A DNA stretch of 64,000 bases from Geomonas edaphica (GTDB lineage Bacteria > Desulfobacterota > Desulfuromonadia > Geobacterales > Geobacteraceae): contig NZ_SSYB01000004.1 in assembly GCF_004917075.1 (NCBI RefSeq), positions 355,006-419,005 on the forward strand. The letters run 5' to 3'. The notes beneath the pieces are model-generated. The model worked only from the letters and a program-made list of their open reading frames with translations, made no database searches and was not told the origin of the DNA. Position numbers and translations under genes: made by a program. This document shows positions 24,000 through 32,332 of the stretch, one piece after another; positions within the stretch are counted from its first letter, which is position 1; each line of letters begins with the position of its first letter.

Positions 24000-24347
24000 A
24001 TGCTGGACACGATCGCACTGTCTCAAGGCGGGTACTTCCTCATCACTGGGCTCTGGCCCATCTTCAGCATCCGCAGCTTCATGGCGGTCACCGGCCCGAA
24101 GACGGACCTCTGGCTCGTGAAGACGGTCGGCCTAGTGCTGGCGGTGATCGGCTTCGTGCTGCTCATAGCCGGGGCAGGCTCAGAAGTCACACTCCCGGTG
24201 GTAGTTCTAGCCATCGGCGGCGCGGGCGCCCTTGCCGCCATCGACATCATCTACGCGGTCAAAAAGGTGATAGCACCGGTGTACCTGCTCGACGCAGTGC
24301 TGGAGGGCGTCTTGATCGTCTGGTGGAACTTTGCACTTTTTCTGTAG
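24000..24347 (+). CDS. Small four-helix membrane protein of unknown function
   Basis: A 115-residue protein with about four membrane segments: GGYFLITGLWPIFSI, LVKTVGLVLAVIGFVLLIAG, VTLPVVVLAIGGAGALAAI and LLDAVLEGVLIVWWNFALF. I do not recognise the family. The start at 24000 has GGGAGGCTCC just upstream and lies 13 bp after the radC stop, so it is probably cotranscribed with radC. Confidence 0.8.
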   Translation: MLDTIALSQGGYFLITGLWPIFSIRSFMAVTGPKTDLWLVKTVGLVLAVIGFVLLIAGAGSEVTLPVVVLAIGGAGALAAIDIIYAVKKVIAPVYLLDAVLEGVLIVWWNFALFL

Positions 24348-24404
24348 ACTGTAGAGCCCGCAGCAAATAACCAGGCGCTGATTTGAACATTAAAAGGAGA
24401 AGAC

Positions 24405-24875
24405 ATGCGCAAATCCATCGTTACGCAGGAAAGCCCGGACGCCAGAAAGGGCATCGACTGGTTGGATCTCGAGAGCATCGCGCGGGTCGAGATCACTTCA
24501 GAGGACCCGCTGCAGCCGATCGAGTCGGCGTTGCAGCCCATCGGCGCCCCAGGTTGGTGTGCCGACGCACCAGGGCTCCAGCGGATCCGCGTGCTTTTCG
24601 ACCACCCCCAGAGGATTTCCCGGATCTACCTGCTAATCAGCGATGAAGAGGCCGCCAGGACCCAGGAGTTCGTGTTGCGCTACGCGCAGGACGGAGGCGA
24701 TACCTTCCGTGAGATCGTGCGGCAGCAGTTCACCTTCGCCCCTCCCGGCACCACGGTCGAACAGGAGGAATACCAGGTGGAACTGGCCGGGGTGACGGCG
24801 CTCGAGCTGGAAATCGTCCCCGATCTTTCCGGAGGAACGGCGAAAGCGAAGCTTGGAAGGCTGCTTTTCGCCTGA
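24405..24875 (+). CDS. Small protein with discoidin-like (galactose-binding-like) fold
   Basis: A 156-residue cytoplasmic protein with no signal peptide. The order of segments, W(C)ADAPGLQRIRVLFDHPQ, RIYLLISDEEAARTQEFVLRYAQDGGDTFREIVRQQ and ALELEIVPDLSGGTAKAKLGRLLFA, resembles the F5/8 type C jelly-roll (exposed loops followed by strands with the RTQEF motif). The ligand is unknown. AAAGGAGAAGAC precedes the ATG. It lies 57 bp after the membrane-protein gene. Confidence 0.75.
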   Translation: MRKSIVTQESPDARKGIDWLDLESIARVEITSEDPLQPIESALQPIGAPGWCADAPGLQRIRVLFDHPQRISRIYLLISDEEAARTQEFVLRYAQDGGDTFREIVRQQFTFAPPGTTVEQEEYQVELAGVTALELEIVPDLSGGTAKAKLGRLLFA

Positions 24876-24891
24876 AAGGCGAAATCCGGAC

Positions 24892-24985
24892 AAAAAAAAA
24901 GCGCCGAAGCGAAAGGAGGACTCCACCGTCGGCGCAAAAGTTGGGTTTTGTTTGGTCGAGCGGCTCGTTTCGTCCGCTCTTGCCT
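24892..24985 (-). ncRNA. Candidate small RNA with intrinsic terminator
   Basis: On the minus strand a stem GAGCGG/CCGCTC near 24960 is followed by a terminator: GCGCCGA/TCGGCGC stem (24935-24901) whose loop holds CCTCC, then nine T residues (24900-24892). No minus-strand gene ends here, since the nearest one stops at 25334 with its own terminator. A sigma-54-like element lies just upstream (24991-25009). The remaining part of the 24876-25333 gap holds the palindrome at 25174 and the terminator at 25270; I see no gene. Confidence 0.5.
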
Positions 24986-24990
24986 TTCTT

Positions 24991-25009
24991 ATTACAAGAG
25001 CGATGCCAA
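24991..25009 (-). promoter_or_regulatory. Sigma-54-like element upstream of candidate sRNA
   Basis: The minus strand reads TTGGCATCGCTCTTGTAAT. The -24 element is good, but the -12 has GT in place of GC at the ten-base spacing, so this is a weak match. Confidence 0.35.
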
Positions 25010-25173
25010 ATATGCCGACAGGCAAATTTTCTCGAAAGCTGCTGATTTATAAAGCAAAAAATCTAACGTGCATCGAACGGTCAGCCAACAGACAAAGTTC
25101 AACTTCTGCACAGCAAAGGTTGGGCAGCGCCGCCCATCCACGCTAAGCCCTTGTAACTTTGAGGTTTTGCAGC

Positions 25174-25193
25174 TTTTGAACAGGCGTTCAAAA
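25174..25193. promoter_or_regulatory. Palindrome TTTTGAAC-AGGC-GTTCAAAA
   Basis: A perfect 8-bp inverted repeat with four-base centre in non-coding DNA. The GAAC-N4-GTTC core equals the Gram-positive LexA box, but Geobacter LexA is reported to use a different motif, so the regulator is unknown. Confidence 0.45.
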
Positions 25194-25269
25194 CTTGCAC
25201 ACCACGTTGCGCCACCTGGATCCCTCCCCACAAACCGGCTTCCCGTCTCACCTAGAAGGCAGAAATAAA

Positions 25270-25299
25270 AGGAGGCCACGTGATCGCACGTGGCCTCCT
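25270..25299 (-). terminator. Rho-independent terminator after DUF1318 gene
   Basis: A perfect 13-bp stem (AGGAGGCCACGTG / CACGTGGCCTCCT) with a four-base loop, followed on the minus strand by TTTTATTT. It ends the ydbH-like/ydbL-like transcript. Confidence 0.92.
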
Positions 25300-25333
25300 C
25301 AGTCTGATTTCTCTTTTTTCGCACAGTTTGCCG

Positions 25334-25996
25334 CTACTTCTGCACCCAGCGGTCGTTTTGCAGTTGCATCCACCATCCAGGTTGGGCCGCTTCACGCTTC
25401 GTCTCGGCGAAGGTCGTGGCCGCTTTCCCCAATACCTGGTTCATCGCCTCCTTGCTCTCCTTCTGCTTTTGCAGCTTGAGAATCGCCTTCGCCATGCTCG
25501 TCACGACGACCTTGCGGCTCTGGTTTTCCGAAGAGACCAGCGCCTCGTCCTGCGGGGCGAGCTTCGCCTTGGCCGAAGGAGGTATCACAACGAGACCCTG
25601 CTTGGAGAGACCGACGGCGCCACTGGCAAAAAGCGTGTTAAGCCGCGGGAGCCGCTTGCTCATGTCGTCGTAGGCCTTCAGCACCTCGGGCATGCTCGAG
25701 AGCTCCACCGCCAGGGCATCGGCGTCGGCATCGGTGTCGGCCGCATACGCCGCGGTGACCAGGGAGAAATCAAAAACCCGGCTCTGCGGCTTGTCCTGCG
25801 GCGCGGCGGGCGCCCCACCGGGAGGAACCTTCTGGCCGCCGGGAGCCTCACCGGTTTTCAGCAGCATGTCGTCAAGAGACTTGTACGCCTCCTTGGCCGC
25901 CTTCTCCGGGAAATAGACGTTCACCGTGATCACCGCACAGGCGGCAAGGAAAATACAGGAGACAGAGAACAGCAGCTTGATCAGTTTCGTTTTCAT
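25334..25996 (-). CDS. YnbE-YdbL-like lipoprotein (DUF1318), apparent fusion
   Basis: A 220-residue envelope lipoprotein. Lipobox AACA gives the acylated cysteine near residue 20, followed by AVITVNVYFPEKAAKEAYKSLDDMLL, which resembles the short YnbE lipoprotein of E. coli. A Pro/Gly linker follows, and the C-terminal half (~130-220) is a DUF1318/YdbL domain ending GWWMQLQNDRWVQK, like the YdbL C-terminus. In E. coli ydbH-ynbE-ydbL forms an operon for AsmA-like phospholipid transport across the periplasm; here YnbE and YdbL appear joined in one chain directly after a YdbH-like gene. The fusion reading is an inference from motif order. Confidence 0.85.
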   Translation of the reverse strand: MKTKLIKLLFSVSCIFLAACAVITVNVYFPEKAAKEAYKSLDDMLLKTGEAPGGQKVPPGGAPAAPQDKPQSRVFDFSLVTAAYAADTDADADALAVELSSMPEVLKAYDDMSKRLPRLNTLFASGAVGLSKQGLVVIPPSAKAKLAPQDEALVSSENQSRKVVVTSMAKAILKLQKQKESKEAMNQVLGKAATTFAETKREAAQPGWWMQLQNDRWVQK

Positions 25997-26045
25997 ATAA
26001 GCCTCCGGCGTTAGTATTGTCGTTCATGAATATAGCACAGCGTCT

Positions 26046-29000
26046 TCACTCTTCCCACTTGAACTCAGGCGCTGCTTCCGGCGGTGGCGTTGCCGCGCCC
26101 TTCTTCTGCTCCGGCTCTCCGGTCGCCGGCTTGCCGCGCACCGCAGCCTCCCTGATCGACTCCAGGAGATGGCCAAGGCCGATGCGGTTCTGGGTCGGCG
26201 CTATGTTGACGTTCAGGTCCTTCACCCCGACGAAGTTGGTGTTGACGATCCTCAAGGTATTGAAGGTGAGGTCGCCGTCCTGCAGGGTCGCCTTGATCTC
26301 CGCCGCGTCATAGGGGCGATCGCGGCTTAAAAAGAACCCGCTCAGTTTCTGCTTCGCCAGCCGCTGCAGGAACTCCTTGCTGACCAGCATCTTCTCGTCC
26401 TTCCCTTCGCGGGCCCACAGTTCCACAAAACCCGCGGTGCCGTCGATGCCCCCCCCGGTGCCGCGGAAGCTGATGACGCCGTCCACCTTCCCCGAGATGT
26501 ACCCCTGGACACTCGGGATGCTGCCGCAGAGCTGTTTCAGGCTCACCCCGTTCACCAAGAGGTCGGCCCGGTAAACCGCCTTGGCCCCCATGGCAAGATA
26601 ACCGGTCCCGAGGATGGCGCCCTTGTAGAGCGTCGCACGCAGGGGGAGCACTTCCATCACTCCGTTGGACGCACGCAACTGCAGGGCGAGCTTTTCGAGC
26701 TGCAGCGTTCCGTAGGAGATGCGGTCGATGTTTAGCGCGTTGCCTCCTGCGGACATCCCTTTGAGTTCCTCTAAGACGCGCCGGTAGTTGCCACGGCTGA
26801 ACTCCCTGCTGTCGCGGGGCCTGGGTGCGGTCTTCGCCGAGAAATCCATGGAAACCGGGAGGGTTCCGTCGAGGCCTGAAATAGTGAGCTTCTGGGAGGG
26901 AGCATCAATGCCGCCGCCATGGACCTCCACCCGACCCTCGAGGAGCTGCCGTCCGCCCCGCAGCTCGAGCTTCCCGCCACCCGAGAGCGTTCCCTCAAGG
27001 GTAGCCTCCTGTATGGCTTGCGGCATCAGGTTGATGGCGGTGTCGACGATGGCATCGACCGGGGTCTCGGGAAGGGAAAAGGCGAGGGTGCCCTCCCGAC
27101 CCGGCGACGCTGCACGCGCCACCTCGCCCCGCACCCGCAAGGCGACCCCTTTACCCGGAGAGAGGAGCCCCTCTCCTATGGACAGTTTCCCCGACGCGTA
27201 GCTCCCCGAGAGAAAAAGCGATCCCCCGGAAAGGGCGCGCTTGCCGTCCTTGGACGCCGAGAGGTTGCGTCCTTTGGCATCGAAGCGGCAGTCGAGTCCC
27301 TTTTTCCCCACGTAGCTGCCGCTTGCATGCAGGTCGAGCTCGCCGCCGCTGGGCCTTGTCGCCGCGTCTTTCTTTAGAAAACCGGCCGCCTGGACTGCCG
27401 CAGCACCGGCAAGGGAGAGAGAGAACTGGACCGTGTCCGGGATGAAGGGGTGGAACTTAGCCTGACCCGTGACTTTTCCTCCCAGGAGCGAACCGCTTAC
27501 CTCTGCTTTCCCCCCTTCCCTGGAGAAGACTGCCTGCAAAGCTGGGGCGCCGATCCCATTCCCCTTGAGTGTTACCGCCCGGGTCGAGACCTGGGCTTTT
27601 CCTTCCAGCCAGCGCTCCTCCCCGGAGCGCACCATCTGTCCCCTGAAGCGCCCCGCCACACCGGCAAGGTCGAGCTCTCCCTGCCTCAGCGCCCCCCCCT
27701 CCAGATCCCAAGCCAACGGGGTGGGTCCAGTTGCCCCCTTGGGAGGGAGCTCCCCGCTCAGACGTGCGATGGCAAGACGAGCGTCCCCCAGCCGTCCCTG
27801 CACCCTCTCGAGGGTGAGCTTGGCTCCGTCAACCCGATAGGCAAGGCGGGCATCTCCACCCTTGCCGTCCAGGGTGAGACCGGTAAGACGTGCGTCACCG
27901 GAGGCTACCAGCCGTCCGGCGCGGCGGCCGAGCTGCGCGGTAACCGCGCCGTCCCTGATGGCGGCCGACGTCTTCCCTCTTTTTGCGGAGACGCCGGAGA
28001 GGAGCAGTCTTGCGGTGGCTGTGAAGTCACTCCCTCCCTTGCCGCTTGCGGCGAGCGTCCCGGAAAGGACTCCGGTACCGGCCTCGACGCCATAGCGCTT
28101 CAACAGCGGGTTGAGCGATGAAACCTTTGCCGCGCCGATCTTCAGGGACGCAGAGATGGGCTCCGGACGCGCGGCATCAAAGGAAAGATCGCCCGTTGCG
28201 GGGACGCCCATCAGGCGCGCGCTCGCTTTGCTGCTTTCAAAGTGCACCGGCTTAAGCTTCGGGGAAAGGGCGAGAGCGAAGGGGAGGTCGAGGGCGTCGA
28301 CCAGGGCCTTGCCGGTTGCCTGAGGCGCCGAGAGCCTCCCAGCCAGCGCGACGCCCCCTTCCTTGCGGGCGATGTTCGCCTTTCCTGAGAGTCCGCCCAC
28401 CAAGGTATCCCCTCCCCTGGCAAGGCTCCCCTCCTCGAGGACAAGAACACCTGCAGCACTTTCCACCCCGCGACGGGCACTTCCCTCGACGCGTAGCGAC
28501 TCGCAGCGCAGTTGTCCGCTGTAGAGAAGTCCGCCACGGGCTTTGTCCACCACCAGGGCATTCAAAAGGGCGAGGTCCACGCGGTCCACGGCGAAAAGGA
28601 GGGCGAACTCGCGTTCCTTTCTTACCCCGGATACGCTCCCTTCGCCGTGCAGTTGCGCCACGTTTTTTATCTCGAGAGTCGCGTCGGCGAGATCGGCACG
28701 GTCCTCCTCCAGACCATAGGTCCCGGTGAAACTCAGGGAACCGGCCACGGGATAGCTGCCGCGGGCTGCAGGGAGCTGGATGTCGCGGAAACGGAAAGCC
28801 CCGGAGAAGCGGAGTTCCCCTTTGGCGAGGACCGCGGCAACGGCAAGAGAGCCGCCCGCCTTCTGGAACGGTTCAGGGGTCTTCAGCTTGAAGAGAGCTG
28901 CGGCCCGCTGCAGTGAGAGAGTGGGGGCGCTCAGGGATAGGTCGAGTGCGGCCTCGGCGCCCGGGCGTGCCGTTCCGCCCAAGTGGTAGGTGTTCCCGGC

Positions 29001-29603
29001 GGGGTCCTGGAAGACGAGGTCGAGCTGCGCGCTACGCGAGCCACCAGTGGCAAGGTTGAAAAGCTTCAGGTTCATCCCCTGCACACCCTCGCCCTGCACC
29101 GACAGCGCCCCGTTCACCACCACGAGCTTCCCGATTACCGTCTCGGGAGCGGGACGCGCCGGCAGCTTTCGCGCGGCAAGTATTCGCTGCAGTTCCGAGA
29201 AGTTCCAGGCGCCGGCCGGGTTCTTCTGCAGGTCGACGCTACCCTTCTCGATGGAGATGAGCTCGAAGTTGCGGCGCCCACGCAAGAGGTCCAACCATTT
29301 GGGCGTCACGGTGACCGACTCGGCGGCGACGAGGTCGGGCCCGGCAAACCCCTTCGGGGAGTGCAACCGGATCCCGCGCAGGACGACGCTGCGCCCCGAG
29401 AGCCCTACCTTCGCCACGGTGAATTCCTGGTGGAGCGTGGAGGTGATGAACCGAGACAACTGACGGGCGGGAAGCGGGGTGGCGAGATAGATCTCCAGTG
29501 CGAGGAAGATAAGTAGAATAAGGGCGATTAGCGCGGCAGCGCAAAAAGCTACGAGCCTTCCCGGCCCTTCTAAAGTGAATTTTCTGCCGACGTCGTTGCC
29601 CAT
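26046..29603 (-). CDS. YdbH-like AsmA-family intermembrane lipid transport protein
   Basis: A 1185-residue protein with one N-terminal membrane anchor (FCAAALIALILLIFLALEIYL) followed by an AsmA-type start (RQLSRFITSTLHQEFTVAKVGLSG). The body is long beta-rich repeats typical of bridge-like lipid transporters such as TamB, YhdP and YdbH. The C-terminal region, NTNFVGVKDLNVNIAPTQNRIGLGHLLESI, matches the YdbH type. A proline-rich tail ends the protein. Its downstream neighbour encodes the YnbE/YdbL-like partner, 49 bp away. The pair probably moves phospholipids between inner and outer membranes. The family call is firm; subtype rests on the neighbour and C-terminus. Confidence 0.88.
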   Translation of the reverse strand: MGNDVGRKFTLEGPGRLVAFCAAALIALILLIFLALEIYLATPLPARQLSRFITSTLHQEFTVAKVGLSGRSVVLRGIRLHSPKGFAGPDLVAAESVTVTPKWLDLLRGRRNFELISIEKGSVDLQKNPAGAWNFSELQRILAARKLPARPAPETVIGKLVVVNGALSVQGEGVQGMNLKLFNLATGGSRSAQLDLVFQDPAGNTYHLGGTARPGAEAALDLSLSAPTLSLQRAAALFKLKTPEPFQKAGGSLAVAAVLAKGELRFSGAFRFRDIQLPAARGSYPVAGSLSFTGTYGLEEDRADLADATLEIKNVAQLHGEGSVSGVRKEREFALLFAVDRVDLALLNALVVDKARGGLLYSGQLRCESLRVEGSARRGVESAAGVLVLEEGSLARGGDTLVGGLSGKANIARKEGGVALAGRLSAPQATGKALVDALDLPFALALSPKLKPVHFESSKASARLMGVPATGDLSFDAARPEPISASLKIGAAKVSSLNPLLKRYGVEAGTGVLSGTLAASGKGGSDFTATARLLLSGVSAKRGKTSAAIRDGAVTAQLGRRAGRLVASGDARLTGLTLDGKGGDARLAYRVDGAKLTLERVQGRLGDARLAIARLSGELPPKGATGPTPLAWDLEGGALRQGELDLAGVAGRFRGQMVRSGEERWLEGKAQVSTRAVTLKGNGIGAPALQAVFSREGGKAEVSGSLLGGKVTGQAKFHPFIPDTVQFSLSLAGAAAVQAAGFLKKDAATRPSGGELDLHASGSYVGKKGLDCRFDAKGRNLSASKDGKRALSGGSLFLSGSYASGKLSIGEGLLSPGKGVALRVRGEVARAASPGREGTLAFSLPETPVDAIVDTAINLMPQAIQEATLEGTLSGGGKLELRGGRQLLEGRVEVHGGGIDAPSQKLTISGLDGTLPVSMDFSAKTAPRPRDSREFSRGNYRRVLEELKGMSAGGNALNIDRISYGTLQLEKLALQLRASNGVMEVLPLRATLYKGAILGTGYLAMGAKAVYRADLLVNGVSLKQLCGSIPSVQGYISGKVDGVISFRGTGGGIDGTAGFVELWAREGKDEKMLVSKEFLQRLAKQKLSGFFLSRDRPYDAAEIKATLQDGDLTFNTLRIVNTNFVGVKDLNVNIAPTQNRIGLGHLLESIREAAVRGKPATGEPEQKKGAATPPPEAAPEFKWEE

Positions 29604-29730
29604 GTGACCCCTTTCTTCGCAGGGTGAACTTTACCTTGGATCGACAAGATGGGCAAGGAGAGGCTTCAGGAGCGGGAGGAGGCTTCGAGAGAGTCCATGG
29701 CAGGACGCACGGCAACCGGTTTTCCGGACG

Positions 29731-29764
29731 AAAAAAAGGGGCGCCCGCTTTCCGGACGCCCCTT
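29731..29764 (-). terminator. Rho-independent terminator after gap
   Basis: The GC stem GGGGCG/CGCCCC with inner pairs is followed on the minus strand by seven T residues. It separates gap from the ydbH-like gene. Confidence 0.85.
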
Positions 29765-29789
29765 CCTTTTCCAACTATTTCTGACGCAC

Positions 29790-31235
29790 TTAGGCCGGCA
29801 GTGCGGGGAGCTCGAGGCCTGCCATCTTCTGGACCATGCGCACGACCTGGCAGCTGTAGCCGAACTCGTTGTCGTACCAGACGTAGAGCACGCAGCGGTT
29901 ACCCTGCACGATGGTGGCGAGCGAGTCGACCACGCCTGCGTGACGCGAACCGACGAAGTCGCTGGAGACGACGTCCGGGGAGTTCGTGTAGTCGATCTGG
30001 TTTTGCAGCGGCGAGTCGAGGGAGATGGCGCGCAGGTAGCTGTTCAGCGTCTCCACGTCGGTCTCCTGCTTCAACTGCAGGTTGAGGATCGCCAGCGAGA
30101 CATTCGGGGTCGGGACGCGGATCGCGTTGCCGGTCAGCTTGCCGGTCAGCTCCGGAAGCACCTTGGCGACGGCCTTGGCTGCGCCGGTCTCGGTGATGAC
30201 CATGTTGAGCGGGGCGCTCCGCCCGCGGCGGTCCGCCTTGTGGTAGTTGTCGATCAGGTTCTGGTCGTTGGTGTAGGAGTGGCAGGTTTCGACGTGGCCG
30301 CTCACGATGCCGAACTTGTCGCTCACCGCCTTCAGCACGGGAACGATGGCGTTGGTGGTGCAGCTGGCCGCGGAGAAGATGGTCTCTTCCGGCACGATGA
30401 GCTCGTTGTTGATGCCGGAGACCACGTTTGGGATGTCCCCCTTGCCCGGCGCGGTGAGGAGCACCTGGGAGACGCCCGGCGCCTTCAGGTGACGGCCGAG
30501 GCCTTCGCGGTCGCGCCACTTGCCGGTGTTGTCGATGACGATGGCGTTGCGGATGCCGTACTGGGTGTAATCGACGGTTTCAGGGGCATCGGAGTAGATG
30601 ATGCGGATCATGTTGCCGTTGGCGATGATCGCGTTCTCTTCCTCGTCGATGGTGATGATGCCGTTGAACTGGCCGTGCACGGAGTCGCGGCGCAGCAGGC
30701 TCGCACGCTTCACGAGGTCGTCCGCCCCCCCCTTGCGCACCACGGCGGCGCGCAGGCGGAGCTTCTCGCCGCTACCGGATTTCTCCACGAGGATGCGGGC
30801 GAGCAGGCGGCCGATGCGGCCGAAGCCGTAGAGCACGATGTCCTGCGGCTCGTCCAGAATCGAGGTGCGGCCGGTGTTGACCGAGGCGAGTTCGCTCGCG
30901 ACGAAATCGTCGACGGAGACCTTGCCCTGCAGCGACTGGTAGCGGACCGCCAGCCTACCGAGGTCGATGCGCGCCGGCGCGAGGTCCAGTCTGCTGGCGG
31001 CCTCGAGAACGGGGAACGTCTCCTGAACGGTCAGCTCGCCGTCGAGGATCTGACGAGCGAAACGATGCGCCTTGAGGATCTCGATGGTCGGGCTGTTCAC
31101 CAGTGAGCGGCCGTACACCGTCGTGACGATGTTGTTGTCGCGGTAAAGATGACCGATGATCGGGAGCATGCGCTCGGCAAGCTCCTCATGGCCCTGCCAT
31201 TCCTTCAAATAAGCTTCCTGTTTCTCAATCTTCAT
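29790..31235 (-). CDS. gap: Long-form glyceraldehyde-3-phosphate dehydrogenase
   Basis: A 481-residue GAPDH. The NAD-binding motif VLYGFGRIGR starts at residue ~134, and the catalytic cysteine C292 lies in SAASCTTNAIVPVLK. The C-terminal WYDNEFGYSCQVVRM is canonical. It has an N-terminal extension of about 130 helical residues (MKIEKQEAYLKEWQGHEEL...) not found in the usual ~335-residue enzyme; this long form is known in several bacteria. The start at 31235 is chosen over 31304, which would add a poor 23-residue leader. It catalyses oxidation of glyceraldehyde-3-phosphate or the reverse step; the direction used here is unknown. Confidence 0.93.
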   Translation of the reverse strand: MKIEKQEAYLKEWQGHEELAERMLPIIGHLYRDNNIVTTVYGRSLVNSPTIEILKAHRFARQILDGELTVQETFPVLEAASRLDLAPARIDLGRLAVRYQSLQGKVSVDDFVASELASVNTGRTSILDEPQDIVLYGFGRIGRLLARILVEKSGSGEKLRLRAAVVRKGGADDLVKRASLLRRDSVHGQFNGIITIDEEENAIIANGNMIRIIYSDAPETVDYTQYGIRNAIVIDNTGKWRDREGLGRHLKAPGVSQVLLTAPGKGDIPNVVSGINNELIVPEETIFSAASCTTNAIVPVLKAVSDKFGIVSGHVETCHSYTNDQNLIDNYHKADRRGRSAPLNMVITETGAAKAVAKVLPELTGKLTGNAIRVPTPNVSLAILNLQLKQETDVETLNSYLRAISLDSPLQNQIDYTNSPDVVSSDFVGSRHAGVVDSLATIVQGNRCVLYVWYDNEFGYSCQVVRMVQKMAGLELPALPA

Positions 31236-31304
31236 AGTTCGTCCCTTCGCGGAAGATAATGCCGGGGAAGACCGAGAGGCTCCCGGCGCAAAACTCAGTG
31301 TCAC

Positions 31305-31667
31305 AGGCCCGACGCACCACTGTCAACTGCCACCAAGGGCATCGCCTAAGTACACTGAATCACTTCGCGGTTGACAGAACGACAGGAGCTGGAACGGCCA
31401 AAACTCCCGCATACTACAGCATTTTCGTGATGTAAACAATTGAAAGTTCAAAGAGATATTTAAGTAATGTTTTTGTTAATTATTCATGCCACATTTTAAC
31501 CATGCTATGACCATCGGCATCCTTCGCGCCACGCTAATCTTTGCACTTGCCGCCTCTGTCGTGCTATCCTTTCGCCTTGTGCCCTCCCGGCTCATCTGAT
31601 TGCCGGCAGGCTCGGCGCCGCGGCGGCCACGGCCGATCCGCCCAAATTCATCGACCCGGAAAACGCA
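31305..31667. other. Non-coding gap, gap promoter region
   Basis: A 363-bp AT-richer gap between gap and the divergent DUF486 gene. I see no gene, terminator or recognised RNA. The minus strand has a TTGACA near 31322-31327 that could be part of the gap promoter, but its -10 match is poor. Confidence 0.4.
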
Positions 31668-31997
31668 ATGAGAACCATCGTACTGCTGATCCTTTCCAAC
31701 GTGTTCATGACCTTCGCCTGGTACGCCCACCTAAAGGACCTGCGCAGCGCGCCGGTCTACGTCGCCATCCTCGCCAGTTGGGGCATCGCCCTTTTCGAGT
31801 ACATGCTGCAGGTCCCCGCGAACCGCGCCGGGTTTGGGACCTTTAGCCTGGGACAATTAAAGATAATGCAGGAAGTCATCACCCTGTCCGTCTTCGTCCC
31901 GTTCGCCGTCTTCTACATGGGGCAGCCGCTCAAACTTGACTACCTCTGGGCCGGGCTCTGCATGGCCGGGGCGGTCTTCTTCATCTTCCGCGGGTAA
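31668..31997 (+). CDS. DUF486 (DMT-like) small membrane protein
   Basis: A 109-residue protein with four membrane segments (VLLILSNVFMTFAWYAHL, YVAILASWGIALFEYML, VITLSVFVPFAVFYMG, LWAGLCMAGAVFFIFRG). SNVFMTFAWYAHLK and SWGIALFEYMLQVPANR are DUF486 signatures. This family relates to the drug/metabolite transporter superfamily, but the substrate is unknown. It starts a four-gene plus-strand run. Confidence 0.92.
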   Translation: MRTIVLLILSNVFMTFAWYAHLKDLRSAPVYVAILASWGIALFEYMLQVPANRAGFGTFSLGQLKIMQEVITLSVFVPFAVFYMGQPLKLDYLWAGLCMAGAVFFIFRG

Positions 31998-32012
31998 AAA
32001 AAGGAGCAAACC

Positions 32013-32318
32013 ATGATCTGCGTACTGGCTTCGATACGAGTCAAGGAGGGGGCGCGCGAGGCGTTCCTCAAAATCTTCAACGAGAAGGTCCCCAAGGTGA
32101 AGGGCGAGGCGGGATGCATCGAATATTTCCCTGCCCTCGACATCGACGCCGCCCTCCCCGTGCAGGTGCGCGACGAGCGGGTGGTGACCATCATCGAGAA
32201 GTGGCAGAGCGTGGAGGCGCTTCATGCGCACCTTGCCTCGCCGCACATGCTCGATTACAAGGAACGGGTACAGGACCTCGTGGAAGATGTGACGCTCAAG
32301 GTGCTGCAGCCGGTTTAG
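32013..32318 (+). CDS. Antibiotic biosynthesis monooxygenase (YgiN-like) family protein
   Basis: A 101-residue dimeric alpha/beta barrel (ABM) protein: VLASIRVKEGAREAFLKIF, GCIEYFPALD and IIEKWQSVEALHAHLASPHM. Members include quinol monooxygenase YgiN and heme-degrading enzymes; the catalytic residues vary, so the activity cannot be predicted. AAAGGAGCAAACC precedes the ATG. It lies 15 bp after the DUF486 gene. Confidence 0.9.
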   Translation: MICVLASIRVKEGAREAFLKIFNEKVPKVKGEAGCIEYFPALDIDAALPVQVRDERVVTIIEKWQSVEALHAHLASPHMLDYKERVQDLVEDVTLKVLQPV

Positions 32319-32332
32319 AAGAGGGATCGGGT

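Noticed and set aside
29649-31106. 485-codon plus-strand frame opposite gap
   Set aside because: Antisense shadow; the minus strand encodes GAPDH with intact active site.
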